Source: Saccharothrix algeriensis (GTDB lineage Bacteria; Actinomycetota; Actinomycetes; Mycobacteriales; Pseudonocardiaceae). Taken from it: a DNA stretch of 64,000 bases. The number at the start of each line of letters is the position of its first letter. Position 1 is the first letter of the stretch. Under the pieces are notes generated by a model. The model made no database searches and was not told where the DNA came from. It saw nothing but the letters and a program-made list of their open reading frames with translations. The position numbers and the translations under genes were made by a program. Of the stretch, positions 42,247 to 50,433 are shown in pieces. The DNA is taken from the NCBI RefSeq assembly GCF_016907655.1, contig NZ_JAFBCL010000001.1:6110001-6174000 (forward strand), written 5' to 3'.

Positions 42247-44187
42247 TCAGCGGGCGACCGCGGCGCCGGCCGGGGAGAGCCGCGCCGGCTGGTCCGCCCG
42301 GCGCCCCCTCGGCAGGGCCTGGATCGCCCGGGCGAGGGCGCCGGCGGCGGACTCCCTGGCCACGGCGCGGTGCAGGTCGTCGAGGTGGTAGCGGTGCGGG
42401 CCGGGTTGGGTCAGGACGTTCGCCAGGACCAGGCGGCCCAGGGCCAGGCGGAGCACGGCGGTGTCGCCGCCGGTGAGCCGGGCGGCGGTGGCCAGGTCGA
42501 ACTCGCGGTCGGCGGCGAGGGAGAGCCGGTGCAGCAGGTCGGCCTCGGCCGGGCGCAGCAGGCGCTGCGGGCGGCCCAGCGCCGTGCGCACGCTGGCTTC
42601 GTCGTCGTCGCCGGTCTCCAGCAGGTCCAGCCGGGTGTGGTCGGCGCGCAGCTCCTCGACCAGCGCGGCCAGGGTGAGGCCGGGCACCCGGGAGACCTTC
42701 TCCACCGCGATGCGCAGCGCCAGGGGCAGGCCCGCGCACAGCTCCACCAGTTCGGCCACCGCCGCCGGGTCGGCGCGCACCGGCTCGGGACCCGCGGCGG
42801 CGGCGACCAGCTCGCGGCCCTCCTCCACCGACAGCCGCCCGACGCTGAGCCGGTCCGCCCCGTCGCGCGCCACGAGCCCCCGCAGCTGCGACTGGCTGGT
42901 GACGAGGGTGAGCGCGGCCGGGCCGGGCAGCAGGGGGCGCACCTGCCGCACGTCGTGCGCGTTGTCCAGCACCACCACCATCGGCCGCCGGGCGACCGCC
43001 TCGCGCAACGCCGCCGCGCGGGCCCCGGTGTCCTCGGGCACCCCGTCCTCGCCGACGCCCGCGCCCAGGAGCAGCGCGCCGAGGGCCTCGTGCGGGGTGA
43101 GCGGCGGGGCCGGGTGCACGCCGCGCAGGTCCACCGCCACGTGGCCGCCGGGGAACCGCCGCCCGACCCGGCTCGCCCACCGCAGGGCCAGCGCGGTCTT
43201 GCCGGTCCCGGCGGGCCCGTCGACCACCACGATCCGCGCGCCGGCGTCCCGGGCGGCGAACCGGTCCAGCGCCGCCAGGTGCCGGCGCCGGCCGACGAGG
43301 CCGAGGGGCTCGGCCACCTCGACCGGGGACCGCCGCGCGGCCGGGCCGCCGGCGCCGGTCCCGCCGCGGGCGCCGGGGCGCGTGGTGGCGCGGGGGTCGG
43401 CGGGCGGGGAGGTCGGCGCGGAGGCCGGGGAGGTCGGCGCGGCGGGCGGGGGCTCCTCCTCCGCCAGGATCCGCCGGTGCAGCTCGCGCAGCGGCCCGGA
43501 CGGCGCGACGCCGAGCCGGTCGGCCAGCAGCCGCCGCACCTTCTCGTAGGCGAGCAGCGCCTCCGCGCCGCGCCCGTCGCGGTGCATCGCCCGGATCAGC
43601 CTGCACCACAGGGATTCCCGCAGCGGGTGGTCGGCCAGCGCCGACCGCAGCGCCACCTCCGCGGTGTCCGCCGACCGGGTCTCGACCAGCAGGTCGCTGT
43701 GCCTCTCCAGCACCTGCAACCACTCCTCGGTCAACCCCGCCGCCGCCTCGTCGACCCAGCGCGCGGGCTCCAGCCCGTCGAGCGGCCGGTCCCGCCACAG
43801 CCGCAACGCCGAACCGAGTGCGGCCAGCTCCGCGCGGGGGTCGGCCGACCCCCGCGCCTCGCGGACCACCCGGCGGAACCGGTGCACGTCGACCTCGTCC
43901 TCGCCCGCGACCAGCCGGTAGCCGCCGGCCGCCGACTCGATCACCTGCCGCCCGCCGGCGCCGCGCAGCCGCGTGCGCAACCGCTTGACGTAACCGCGCA
44001 GCGTGGTGCGCGCCGACGGCGGCGAGCCGTCCTCCCACAGCAGTCCGACCAGCGCGTCCGCGCCCACCGCCTCGCCCCGGCGCAGGGCCAGCGCCGTCAG
44101 CAGCAGCCGCTGCTTGCCGCGGGGCACCGCCACCCGGCGTCCGTCGACCCGGACCTGCATGTCCCCCAGCACCTTCACGAAGAGCAC
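42247..44187 (-). CDS. SARP-type regulator (BTAD) with NB-ARC ATPase domain, no TPR
   Basis: 646 aa. N-terminal winged-helix OmpR-like DNA-binding domain (KVLGDMQVRVDGRRVAVPRG, then LRGYVKRLRTRLRGAG), BTAD (about 95-250, ESLWCRLIRAMHRDGRGAEAL), a long Pro/Ala linker, then NB-ARC/AAA with P-loop DGPAGTGKTALAL and VVVLDNAHD Walker B, ending at about the ARC/winged-helix region. AfsR-like regulators of this sort activate biosynthetic clusters through tandem repeat operators. It is divergent from the lasso genes across about 290 bases, so cluster activation is likely. GTG 44187 is chosen with GGGGG five bases upstream; GTG 44193 and 44178 are alternatives. Confidence 0.88.
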   Translation of the reverse strand: MLFVKVLGDMQVRVDGRRVAVPRGKQRLLLTALALRRGEAVGADALVGLLWEDGSPPSARTTLRGYVKRLRTRLRGAGGRQVIESAAGGYRLVAGEDEVDVHRFRRVVREARGSADPRAELAALGSALRLWRDRPLDGLEPARWVDEAAAGLTEEWLQVLERHSDLLVETRSADTAEVALRSALADHPLRESLWCRLIRAMHRDGRGAEALLAYEKVRRLLADRLGVAPSGPLRELHRRILAEEEPPPAAPTSPASAPTSPPADPRATTRPGARGGTGAGGPAARRSPVEVAEPLGLVGRRRHLAALDRFAARDAGARIVVVDGPAGTGKTALALRWASRVGRRFPGGHVAVDLRGVHPAPPLTPHEALGALLLGAGVGEDGVPEDTGARAAALREAVARRPMVVVLDNAHDVRQVRPLLPGPAALTLVTSQSQLRGLVARDGADRLSVGRLSVEEGRELVAAAAGPEPVRADPAAVAELVELCAGLPLALRIAVEKVSRVPGLTLAALVEELRADHTRLDLLETGDDDEASVRTALGRPQRLLRPAEADLLHRLSLAADREFDLATAARLTGGDTAVLRLALGRLVLANVLTQPGPHRYHLDDLHRAVARESAAGALARAIQALPRGRRADQPARLSPAGAAVAR

Positions 44188-44334
44188 AACCACCCCCGGC
44201 GGACGTCGGCGTGCGGACCGGGCCGACGCTAAACCCGTCCCGCCGCCCGTGCTGTGGTGCGTTCGTCCGACACCGCGGTTTTCCCTTCGGGGCAGGCAAT
44301 TCCCCGTCACGTGTACGCGCCGCTGGTCAGGCCG

Positions 44335-44364
44335 TCGTGGCGCTCGCGTGGTCGGTCGTGGCGC
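44335..44364 (+). promoter_or_regulatory. Candidate SARP operator (three CGTGG repeats)
   Basis: TCGTGGCGC, CGCGTGGTCG and TCGTGGCGC start one helical turn apart (CGTGG at 44336, 44347, 44357). SARPs bind tandem heptads with 11-bp period. The site is about 115 bases before the first lasso precursor, in the gap behind the SARP gene. Confidence 0.5.
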
Positions 44365-44478
44365 GGGGGAACCACCTGCGGCCACGGTCGCGCCACGCCG
44401 GTGCCATGCCGTGCTGCGACGGTGGTCGGGCGGCGGTCGGCGCCGCGACCGGTGAAACGACGAGAGGAGTTGGTCCCC

Positions 44479-44607
44479 GTGACCGACGAGACGACCGTGT
44501 ACGAGCCGCCCGCCTTCGTCGAGGTCGGCGACTTCGAGAAGGTCACCCTCGGCCCGCGCGGCTGGGGCTTCGAGTTCGACGTCCGCTGCCTCGTCTGGTG
44601 CGACTGA
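44479..44607 (+). CDS. Lasso peptide precursor A1 (class IV-like core)
   Basis: 42 aa: leader 24 residues with the conserved Tyr8-Pro pattern (VYEPPAFVEVGDF), penultimate Thr23, and core GPRGWGFEFDVRCLVWCD. Gly1 would form the isopeptide ring with Glu8 (8-residue ring); Cys13 and Cys17 lie in the tail, the single-disulfide spacing I recall for the class IV lasso peptide LP2006, whose core likewise has WGFE before the plug. GTG 44479 has GAGAGGAG. A second, similar precursor follows. The leader YxxP motif is read by the RRE protein encoded at 46716. Confidence 0.9.
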   Translation: MTDETTVYEPPAFVEVGDFEKVTLGPRGWGFEFDVRCLVWCD

Positions 44608-44666
44608 CCGCTCCCGGTCGGCCCACCCCCCGACACACCCCTGCCACGAACTACCGGAGGTACGAG

Positions 44667-44792
44667 ATGACCGAGGACGCGAACACCTACGAGCCGCCCA
44701 CCATGTCCGACGCGGGCGAGTTCGACGAGGTCACCCTCGGCGGCGGCGGCCGCGGCTACGACTACGACAAGGAGTGCTGGATCTTCTGCTGA
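44667..44792 (+). CDS. Lasso peptide precursor A2 (class IV-like core)
   Basis: 41 aa; leader same length and pattern as A1 (TYEPPTMSDAGEFDEVTL), core GGGGRGYDYDKECWIFC. Asp8 replaces Glu8 as ring acceptor, and Cys13/Cys17 are conserved in position. Poly-Gly start and Tyr/Asp content make it clearly different in surface from A1. Good RBS (GGAGGTACGAG). One cyclase/peptidase pair must accept both. Confidence 0.9.
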   Translation: MTEDANTYEPPTMSDAGEFDEVTLGGGGRGYDYDKECWIFC

Positions 44793-44883
44793 TCCGGCCC
44801 GAGGTGCGGTGACGCCGCGCCGCGCCCCGGCGCGGCCCCGCCCGGCCCGATCCCGGTCCCGGTCGCACGAGGTGGAGGGTGAC

Positions 44884-46719
44884 GTGCAGTTCCTGGTTCT
44901 TCCCGACAGCGCGGCGGGCGCCCGCGTCGCGGAATCGGTCCGCCCGGCCGCGGGGGGACGGGTGATCGCGCACCCCTCCGGCCGGCCCTGGGTCGTGGGC
45001 GCCTGGCGGTCCGACGAGGTGGTGACGGCCACCGCCGGCACCCGGTCGCTGGTCCTGCTGGGCAGCTCGACGGCCACGGCGGCCGGCCTGCTCGCCGAGC
45101 TGGACCGGCTCTCCGGGCTGCGCGACCTCGACGCCGTGCCCGGCCGGATCGCGGGCAGCTACCACCTGCTGGCCTCCTTCGACGGCCGGCTGCGGGCGCA
45201 GGGCACGATCTCCGCGGCCCGCCAGGTGTTCCGCACCAGGGCCGGCGGCACCACGGTCCTGGCCGACCGGCCGCAGGCGCTGGCCGCGCTCGTCGGCGCC
45301 GGGCTGGACGAGGCCCACGTCGCCCGCCACCTGATGGCGCCCTCCGCGCCGTGGCCGCTCGCCGACCGCCCCGCCTGGACCGGTGTCGTGCGGGTCGAGC
45401 CCGACAGCCACGTCGTGGTCGACCCCGACGGCACGCACACCACCACCCGCTGGTGGACGCCGCCCGCGGCGGAACTGCCCCTGCGCGAGGGGGCCGAGCG
45501 GGTGCGCGGCGCCCTGCGGGCCGCCGTGGCCGCCCGCGCCCACGGGCCGGGCCGCACCAGCGCCGACCTGTCCGGCGGCATGGACTCCACCAGCCTGAGC
45601 TTCCTGCTCGCCGAGCGGAACCCCGACCTGGTCACCACCCGGCTGGAGGCGGTCGACCCGGCCAACGACGACGCCCGCTGGGCCGCCCGCGCCGCCCTGG
45701 ACCTGCCCGAGGCCGACCACGTGGTGATCCCCCGCGGCGAAGCGCCGCTGAACTTCACCGGCGCGCTGGACCCCGACCCGGACGCGGAGGGACCCTTCGC
45801 GTGGCTGCGCACCAAGGGCGTGCTGGCGCACCACGCGCGGCTGCTCGCGGACAAGGGCGTCACCCGCCACCTGACCGGGCACGGCGGCGACGAGCTGTTC
45901 TACGTGATGCCCGCCCACGACCACAGCGCGGTGCGCGTCGACCCGCTGGGCTACCTGCCCCACCTGCGGCCCAACCGCAGCCTGCGCCGGTGGAGCCTGG
46001 GGCAGGCGCTGCGCTTCCTCGCCGACGGGACCAGCTACGCGTCGTGGCTCGACGCCGCCTCCCGCACGCTCACCGCCGGCCTGGGCCACACCTCGCACCC
46101 CAGCATGGGGTGGGGCGAGCCGCCCCGGCTGCCCGCGTGGGCCACGCCGCGCGCGGTCGAGGCCAACCGGGTGCTGCTGCGCGAGGCCGCTGCCGCCGCG
46201 CCCGAACCGCTCTCGCCGCTGCGCGCCCAGCACGCCACCCTCGACATGGCGCGCACCTGCGGGGACGGGCTGCGCCGCGCCACCCGCGTCACCGAGCGCC
46301 ACGGCGTCAGCTGGCACGCGCCGTTCGTCGACGACCACGTCGTCGAAGCCGCCCTGTCGATCCGGCTGCGCGACCGCGCGGAGGCCAACCGCTACAAGCC
46401 GGTCCTCGCCGCCGCCATGCGCGGCTCGGTGCCCGACCACGTCCTGGGCCGCCCGACCAAGGGCGAGTTCAGCGCCGACGTCTACGCGGGCCTCGACCAC
46501 CACAAGCGGGAACTGCTCGCGCAGTGCGCCGACCTCGAACTGGAGCGGCTCGGCCTGGTCGACGGCGACGCGTTCCGGCGCGCCCTGGTCACCCCGCACC
46601 CGGCCGCGCGCACGCTGATCCCGGTGATCACCACGCTGGCGTGCGAGTCGTGGCTGCGGTCCGCCGCCGCCGCGCGGACTTCCGCGCCCCTGTCCGCCAC
46701 CTCGGGAGGAGCCCGATGA
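44884..46719 (+). CDS. Lasso peptide cyclase (asparagine synthetase-like, C protein)
   Basis: 611 aa. N-terminal amidotransferase-like domain without catalytic Cys (starts MQFLVLPDS when read from GTG 44884), and a C-terminal ATP-pyrophosphatase domain with the P-loop SGGMDS (230-235), and GHGGDELFY. It adenylates the ring Glu/Asp side chain and joins it to Gly1. I favour GTG 44884 with GGAGGG just upstream; GTG 44872 and 44809 are alternatives. The stop overlaps the RRE start (ATGA). It serves two precursors with different acceptors (Glu8 and Asp8). Confidence 0.92.
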   Translation: MQFLVLPDSAAGARVAESVRPAAGGRVIAHPSGRPWVVGAWRSDEVVTATAGTRSLVLLGSSTATAAGLLAELDRLSGLRDLDAVPGRIAGSYHLLASFDGRLRAQGTISAARQVFRTRAGGTTVLADRPQALAALVGAGLDEAHVARHLMAPSAPWPLADRPAWTGVVRVEPDSHVVVDPDGTHTTTRWWTPPAAELPLREGAERVRGALRAAVAARAHGPGRTSADLSGGMDSTSLSFLLAERNPDLVTTRLEAVDPANDDARWAARAALDLPEADHVVIPRGEAPLNFTGALDPDPDAEGPFAWLRTKGVLAHHARLLADKGVTRHLTGHGGDELFYVMPAHDHSAVRVDPLGYLPHLRPNRSLRRWSLGQALRFLADGTSYASWLDAASRTLTAGLGHTSHPSMGWGEPPRLPAWATPRAVEANRVLLREAAAAAPEPLSPLRAQHATLDMARTCGDGLRRATRVTERHGVSWHAPFVDDHVVEAALSIRLRDRAEANRYKPVLAAAMRGSVPDHVLGRPTKGEFSADVYAGLDHHKRELLAQCADLELERLGLVDGDAFRRALVTPHPAARTLIPVITTLACESWLRSAAAARTSAPLSATSGGAR

Positions 46720-46973
46720 CCTTCACCCTGGCCCGCCACGTCAGCGCGACCGACACCGACAGCGGCATGGTGCTGCTGGACCAGCGGTCGGGGCGCTACT
46801 GGCAGCTCAACGGCACGGCCGCCGCGGTGGTGCGCGGCCTGGTCGACGGCAAGCGGCCCGAGGACGTGGTCCGGGCGCTGAGCCAGGCGCACCCGCAGCA
46901 CGCGGAGCGGGTGGCGTCGGACGTGTCGGCGTTCCTCGGTTCGCTGCGCGAGGCGAAGCTGGTGACCACGTGA
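46716..46973 (+). CDS. RRE protein (B1, PqqD-like)
   Basis: 85 aa winged-helix recognition element: MVLLDQRSGRYWQLNGTAAAVVRGLVDG, a PqqD-like pattern, then helical end. It binds the leader YxxP motif and delivers the precursor to the peptidase. Overlaps the cyclase by ATGA and the peptidase by GTGA. Confidence 0.9.
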   Translation: MTFTLARHVSATDTDSGMVLLDQRSGRYWQLNGTAAAVVRGLVDGKRPEDVVRALSQAHPQHAERVASDVSAFLGSLREAKLVTT

Positions 46974-47386
46974 GCATGCCGATCACGCTCGAAGCCGCCG
47001 GCCGGGTCCGGTTGCCGCGCCGGGTCGCGGCGCTCGTGGCCGTCGGCGCGGCCCGGGCGCTGACCCGGCTGTCCCCGTGGCGGTTGCGGCGCGCCCTGGA
47101 GGTCGTGCGGCGCGGTGCTCGACCGGCCACCGCCGCGCGTGCGCTCGCCGCCCGCTCCGCCGTGGTCTCGGTCAGCACGCGGTGCGCGGGCCAGCAGTGC
47201 CTGCAACGGGCCGTCGCCACCGCGCTGCTGTGCCGGATGGCCGGCCAGTGGCCGGACTGGCGCACCGGGGTGCGGACCGAGCCGTTCCGCGCGCACGCCT
47301 GGGTCGAGGTGGCCGGGGAGGCCGTCGGCGAGAACGAGGACGTCTCGCTGTACCGGGTCGTGTTCTCCGTGCCCGCGTCGGTGTGA
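46970..47386 (+). CDS. Lasso leader peptidase (B2, transglutaminase-like)
   Basis: 138 aa. The cysteine-peptidase fold has Cys77 (GQQCLQRAVATALL), His109 (RAHAWVEV) and an acidic residue in NEDVSLY; this is the fold of B2 proteins that cut the leader just before Gly1. GTG 46970 overlaps the RRE stop (ATG 46976 is an alternative). Split B1/B2 is the norm in actinobacteria. Confidence 0.9.
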   Translation: MSMPITLEAAGRVRLPRRVAALVAVGAARALTRLSPWRLRRALEVVRRGARPATAARALAARSAVVSVSTRCAGQQCLQRAVATALLCRMAGQWPDWRTGVRTEPFRAHAWVEVAGEAVGENEDVSLYRVVFSVPASV

Positions 47387-47396
47387 AGGAGGATCC

Positions 47397-48434
47397 GTGG
47401 ACGCCCGTTTCGGTCTTCTGCTCAGCGCACGGCGCGACGACGGCCAGTCCGACGCCGACGTGCTCGGCCGCACGGTGTCGCTGGCCCGCCAGGCCGACGC
47501 CCTGGGCCTGGACGACGTCTGGGTCACCGAGCACCACTTCCTCGACCGGGTGGTCTCGCCGTCCGCGCTCGCGCTGGCGGCCTACCTGCTGGGCGCGACG
47601 CGCCGGGTGACCGTCGGCACGGCGGTCACGCTGCTGCCGCTGCACTCGCCCGCGCACGTCGCCGAGCAGGCCGCGCTGCTCGACCACGTCTCCGGCGGTC
47701 GCTTCGCGCTCGGCGTCGGGCGGGGGCAGCCGCTGGCCGAGTACGAGGTGATCGGGCGCGGCGCCGACCGCTGGCGCGCCGGGATGCCCGGAGCCGTCCG
47801 GGAGCTGCTGGCGGCGTTGCGCGGCGAGCCCGTCGCGGAGGACCTGGTGATCACGCCCGGCCCGCGCGCGGCGGGTGGGCCGGACGTCCTCGTCGCCGCG
47901 AACTCGGAGGACTCGGTCCGCCTGGCCGCGGCGCACGGCCTGCCGATGCTGCTGTACTTCGACAAGGACACCGCCGCCAAGCGCGAGATGATCGCCGAGT
48001 ACCGCCGGGCGGGCGGGCCGGCGGACGCCGACCACGCCTTCGCCGCCTTCGTGGCGGTCACCGGGACCGAGGCCGAGGCCCGCGCGCTGATGCGGGACCG
48101 GGCCCGCACGGTGGTGGGCGCCGACAACCGGCCGCGCCACCTGGTCCCGGTGTCCCGCACGCCGCCCACCGGCGCCGCGCTGGAGGCGGTGCTGGACACC
48201 GTCACCGAGCGGCTGCTCGGCTCCCACCCCGTCGGCGCCCTCGACACCTGCGTCGAGCGGCTGGCGGGGGAGATCGCGGCCTCCGGCTGCACCCGCGTCC
48301 TGTGCCAGGTGGAGTCGCCCGGCGGCACCGCCGACGCGCAGCGCCAGCTGCGGCTGCTGGCGCAGGCCGTCGTCCCCGGCGTCCGCTCCGCCCTCGCCGC
48401 CGCGCAGGCCCCGCCGAAGCCGGTCCTGCGCTGA
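47397..48434 (+). CDS. LLM-class flavin-dependent oxidoreductase
   Basis: 345 aa luciferase-like TIM-barrel protein: VWVTEHHFLDRVVSPSALALAAYLLGATRRVTVGTAVTLLP and DHVSGGRFALGVGRGQP (family hallmarks, residues about 40-80 and 97-115). These enzymes use reduced flavin from a separate reductase to oxygenate or dehydrogenate substrates. It sits 10 bases after the B2 stop, with GGAGGATCC RBS, inside the lasso unit, so a tailoring role on the lasso peptides is likely. No flavin reductase is nearby. Lasso clusters with an LLM gene are rare to my knowledge. Substrate unknown. Confidence 0.85.
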   Translation: MDARFGLLLSARRDDGQSDADVLGRTVSLARQADALGLDDVWVTEHHFLDRVVSPSALALAAYLLGATRRVTVGTAVTLLPLHSPAHVAEQAALLDHVSGGRFALGVGRGQPLAEYEVIGRGADRWRAGMPGAVRELLAALRGEPVAEDLVITPGPRAAGGPDVLVAANSEDSVRLAAAHGLPMLLYFDKDTAAKREMIAEYRRAGGPADADHAFAAFVAVTGTEAEARALMRDRARTVVGADNRPRHLVPVSRTPPTGAALEAVLDTVTERLLGSHPVGALDTCVERLAGEIAASGCTRVLCQVESPGGTADAQRQLRLLAQAVVPGVRSALAAAQAPPKPVLR

Positions 48435-48439
48435 CCCCA

Positions 48440-48545
48440 CCGCGGCCGGTGCCGTGCCGACCGCACTGCGGCCGGTGCCGTGCCGACCGCACCGCGGCCG
48501 GTCCTGCGCCGACCGCACCGCGGCCGGTGCCGGTGCCGGCCGCAC
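48440..48545 (+). repeat. Four direct repeats of about 26 bp
   Basis: Unit CGCGGCCGGTGCCGTGCCGA is the repeated core (about 26 bp period with flanking CCGCAC). It occupies the whole gap between the flavoenzyme stop and the ABC gene, with small length differences between units. Confidence 0.85.
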
Positions 48546-48575
48546 CGCCGCGGCACCACACCGAGAGGACGGCAC

Positions 48576-50432
48576 ATGCGCTTCGACGGGCGGTTGCTGC
48601 TCACCGCCACCAGGGCGAGCGGGTGGCACGGCGCGGGGATCGCGGTGGCCGCCCTGGTCGAGGCCGGGGCGGCGCTGGCGCTGCCCGCGGTGGTGGCGCG
48701 GGTCGTGGACGGGGCGATCGCGGGCACGCCGGCGCCGGTGTGGCCCGTCGTCGTGGCGCTGGCGCTGGTCACGGCCGCCGAAGCGGCGGCCGTCGGGTTC
48801 GAGCGGCGGGCCGGGGTGCTGGGCGCGGTGCGGCTGCGGCGGGGGCTGCTGCGGCACCTGCTCGCGCTCGACGTCGCGACGGCGCGGACGTGGAGCACCG
48901 GGGACCTGCTCGGCCGCGTCCTGCAGTCGACCACCGCCGCGGCGTCCGCCACCAGCGCCGCGATCGGGCTGGTCGTCTCGCTGCTCACCTCGCTCGGCGG
49001 CGTGGTCGCCCTCGTGCTCGTCGACGGCTGGCTCGGGGTGGCCGTGCTCGCCGCCGCGCCGGTCGTGCTGTGGCTGTTCCGCTGGCTCACCCGGCAGGTC
49101 AGCGCCAACACCGGCGACTACCAGGACGCCTTCGCCGACCTGGTCACCCGCTTCGGCGACGCCGTGGACGGCGCCCGGACCATCCGGGCGAGCGGGACGC
49201 TGGAGCGCGAGACCGCGCGCGTGCTCGACGTCGTCCCGCGCCTGGGCGCGGCGGGCGCGCGGTTCTGGCGGATCCAGCGGACGGCCGTGTGGCGCTCGGG
49301 CCTGGTCATGCCCGCGCTGCAGGTCCTGGTGCTGGCCGTCGGGTGCGCGCGGCTGGTGTCCGGCCACCTCAGCGTGGGCGAACTGCTGGCCGTGCAGGCG
49401 TACTTCGGCTACGCGACCGGCCTGTTCCGGCAGAACGCCCTGCTGAGCAGGGTCGCCCGCGCCCTCGGGTCGGCCGAGCGGGTGGCCGGGGTGCTGGCCG
49501 AGTCGCTGCCGCCGGCCGGGCGCGCGACCCTGCCGGCGGGCGGCGGGGCGGTGGAGTTGGACGACGTCGGCGTCGTGCGCGGCGGGCGGGTCCTGCTCGA
49601 CGGGGTCACCCTGCGGATCCGCCCCGGGCAGACGGTGGCGGTCGTCGGCGGCACCGGGTCCGGCAAGTCGACCCTCGCCGAGGTCGTGGGCGGGCTCAGC
49701 AGGCCCGGCACCGGGCGGGTGCGGCTCGACGGCGTGGACCTCGCCGAGCTGAGCGGGCCCGAGCTGCGGGCCGCCGTCACCTACGCGTTCGAGCGGCCCG
49801 TCCTGCTGGGCGCGACCGTCGCCGACGCGATCGGCTACTGCGACCGGCCCGCCTCCGCCGCCGACGTCACCGCCGCGCTGCGCGCCGCCGCGGCCGAGGA
49901 CTTCGTGCGCCGGCTGCCGCTCGGGGCCGACACCCCGCTCGGCGACCTGCGGCTGTCCGGCGGTGAGCTGCAGCGCCTCGGCCTCGCGCGGGCGTTGTGG
50001 CGCGAGGCCCGCCTGGTCGTCCTGGACGACGCGACCTCCAGCGTCGACGTGGTGACCGAGGAGCGCATCACCGCCGCGCTCGGCGCGGCGATGCGCACCG
50101 GGACGCGGCTCGTGGTGGCCCACCGCGTCGCCACCGCCCGCGCCGCCGACCTCGTGGTCTGGTTGGCGGGTGGGCGGGTGCGCGCCGTCGCGCCGCACGC
50201 CGACCTCGCGGCCGACCCCGACTACCGCGCGGTGTTCACCGCTCCTGACCTCGCCGCTCCTGACCTCGCCGCTCCCGATCCCGCCACGCCCGATCCCGCC
50301 ACGCCGGTTCCCGCCGCTCCCGAACCAGCCGTGCCCGAGTCCGCAGCGCCCGAGTCCGCGGCGGCCGAACCCGCAGCGGCCGAGTCCGCCGCGGCCGAGT
50401 CCGCCGCGGCCGAACCCGCCCGGAGCGTGTGA
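48576..50432 (+). CDS. ABC exporter half 1 (membrane-ATPase), degenerate catalytic site
   Basis: 618 aa type-I exporter. Six-helix domain (about 1-300) then NBD with Walker A GGTGSGKST (358-366), signature LSGGELQ, Walker B RLVVLDDATSSVD and H-loop VAHR. In Walker B the catalytic Glu is Asp, which weakens ATP hydrolysis, as seen in heterodimeric exporters. An Ala/Pro/Glu/Asp repeat tail (about 50 residues, APDLAAPD type) follows. ATG 48576 with GAGAGGAC. Probably pairs with the next gene and exports the lasso peptides. Confidence 0.88.
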   Translation: MRFDGRLLLTATRASGWHGAGIAVAALVEAGAALALPAVVARVVDGAIAGTPAPVWPVVVALALVTAAEAAAVGFERRAGVLGAVRLRRGLLRHLLALDVATARTWSTGDLLGRVLQSTTAAASATSAAIGLVVSLLTSLGGVVALVLVDGWLGVAVLAAAPVVLWLFRWLTRQVSANTGDYQDAFADLVTRFGDAVDGARTIRASGTLERETARVLDVVPRLGAAGARFWRIQRTAVWRSGLVMPALQVLVLAVGCARLVSGHLSVGELLAVQAYFGYATGLFRQNALLSRVARALGSAERVAGVLAESLPPAGRATLPAGGGAVELDDVGVVRGGRVLLDGVTLRIRPGQTVAVVGGTGSGKSTLAEVVGGLSRPGTGRVRLDGVDLAELSGPELRAAVTYAFERPVLLGATVADAIGYCDRPASAADVTAALRAAAAEDFVRRLPLGADTPLGDLRLSGGELQRLGLARALWREARLVVLDDATSSVDVVTEERITAALGAAMRTGTRLVVAHRVATARAADLVVWLAGGRVRAVAPHADLAADPDYRAVFTAPDLAAPDLAAPDPATPDPATPVPAAPEPAVPESAAPESAAAEPAAAESAAAESAAAEPARSV

Positions 50433-50433
50433 C

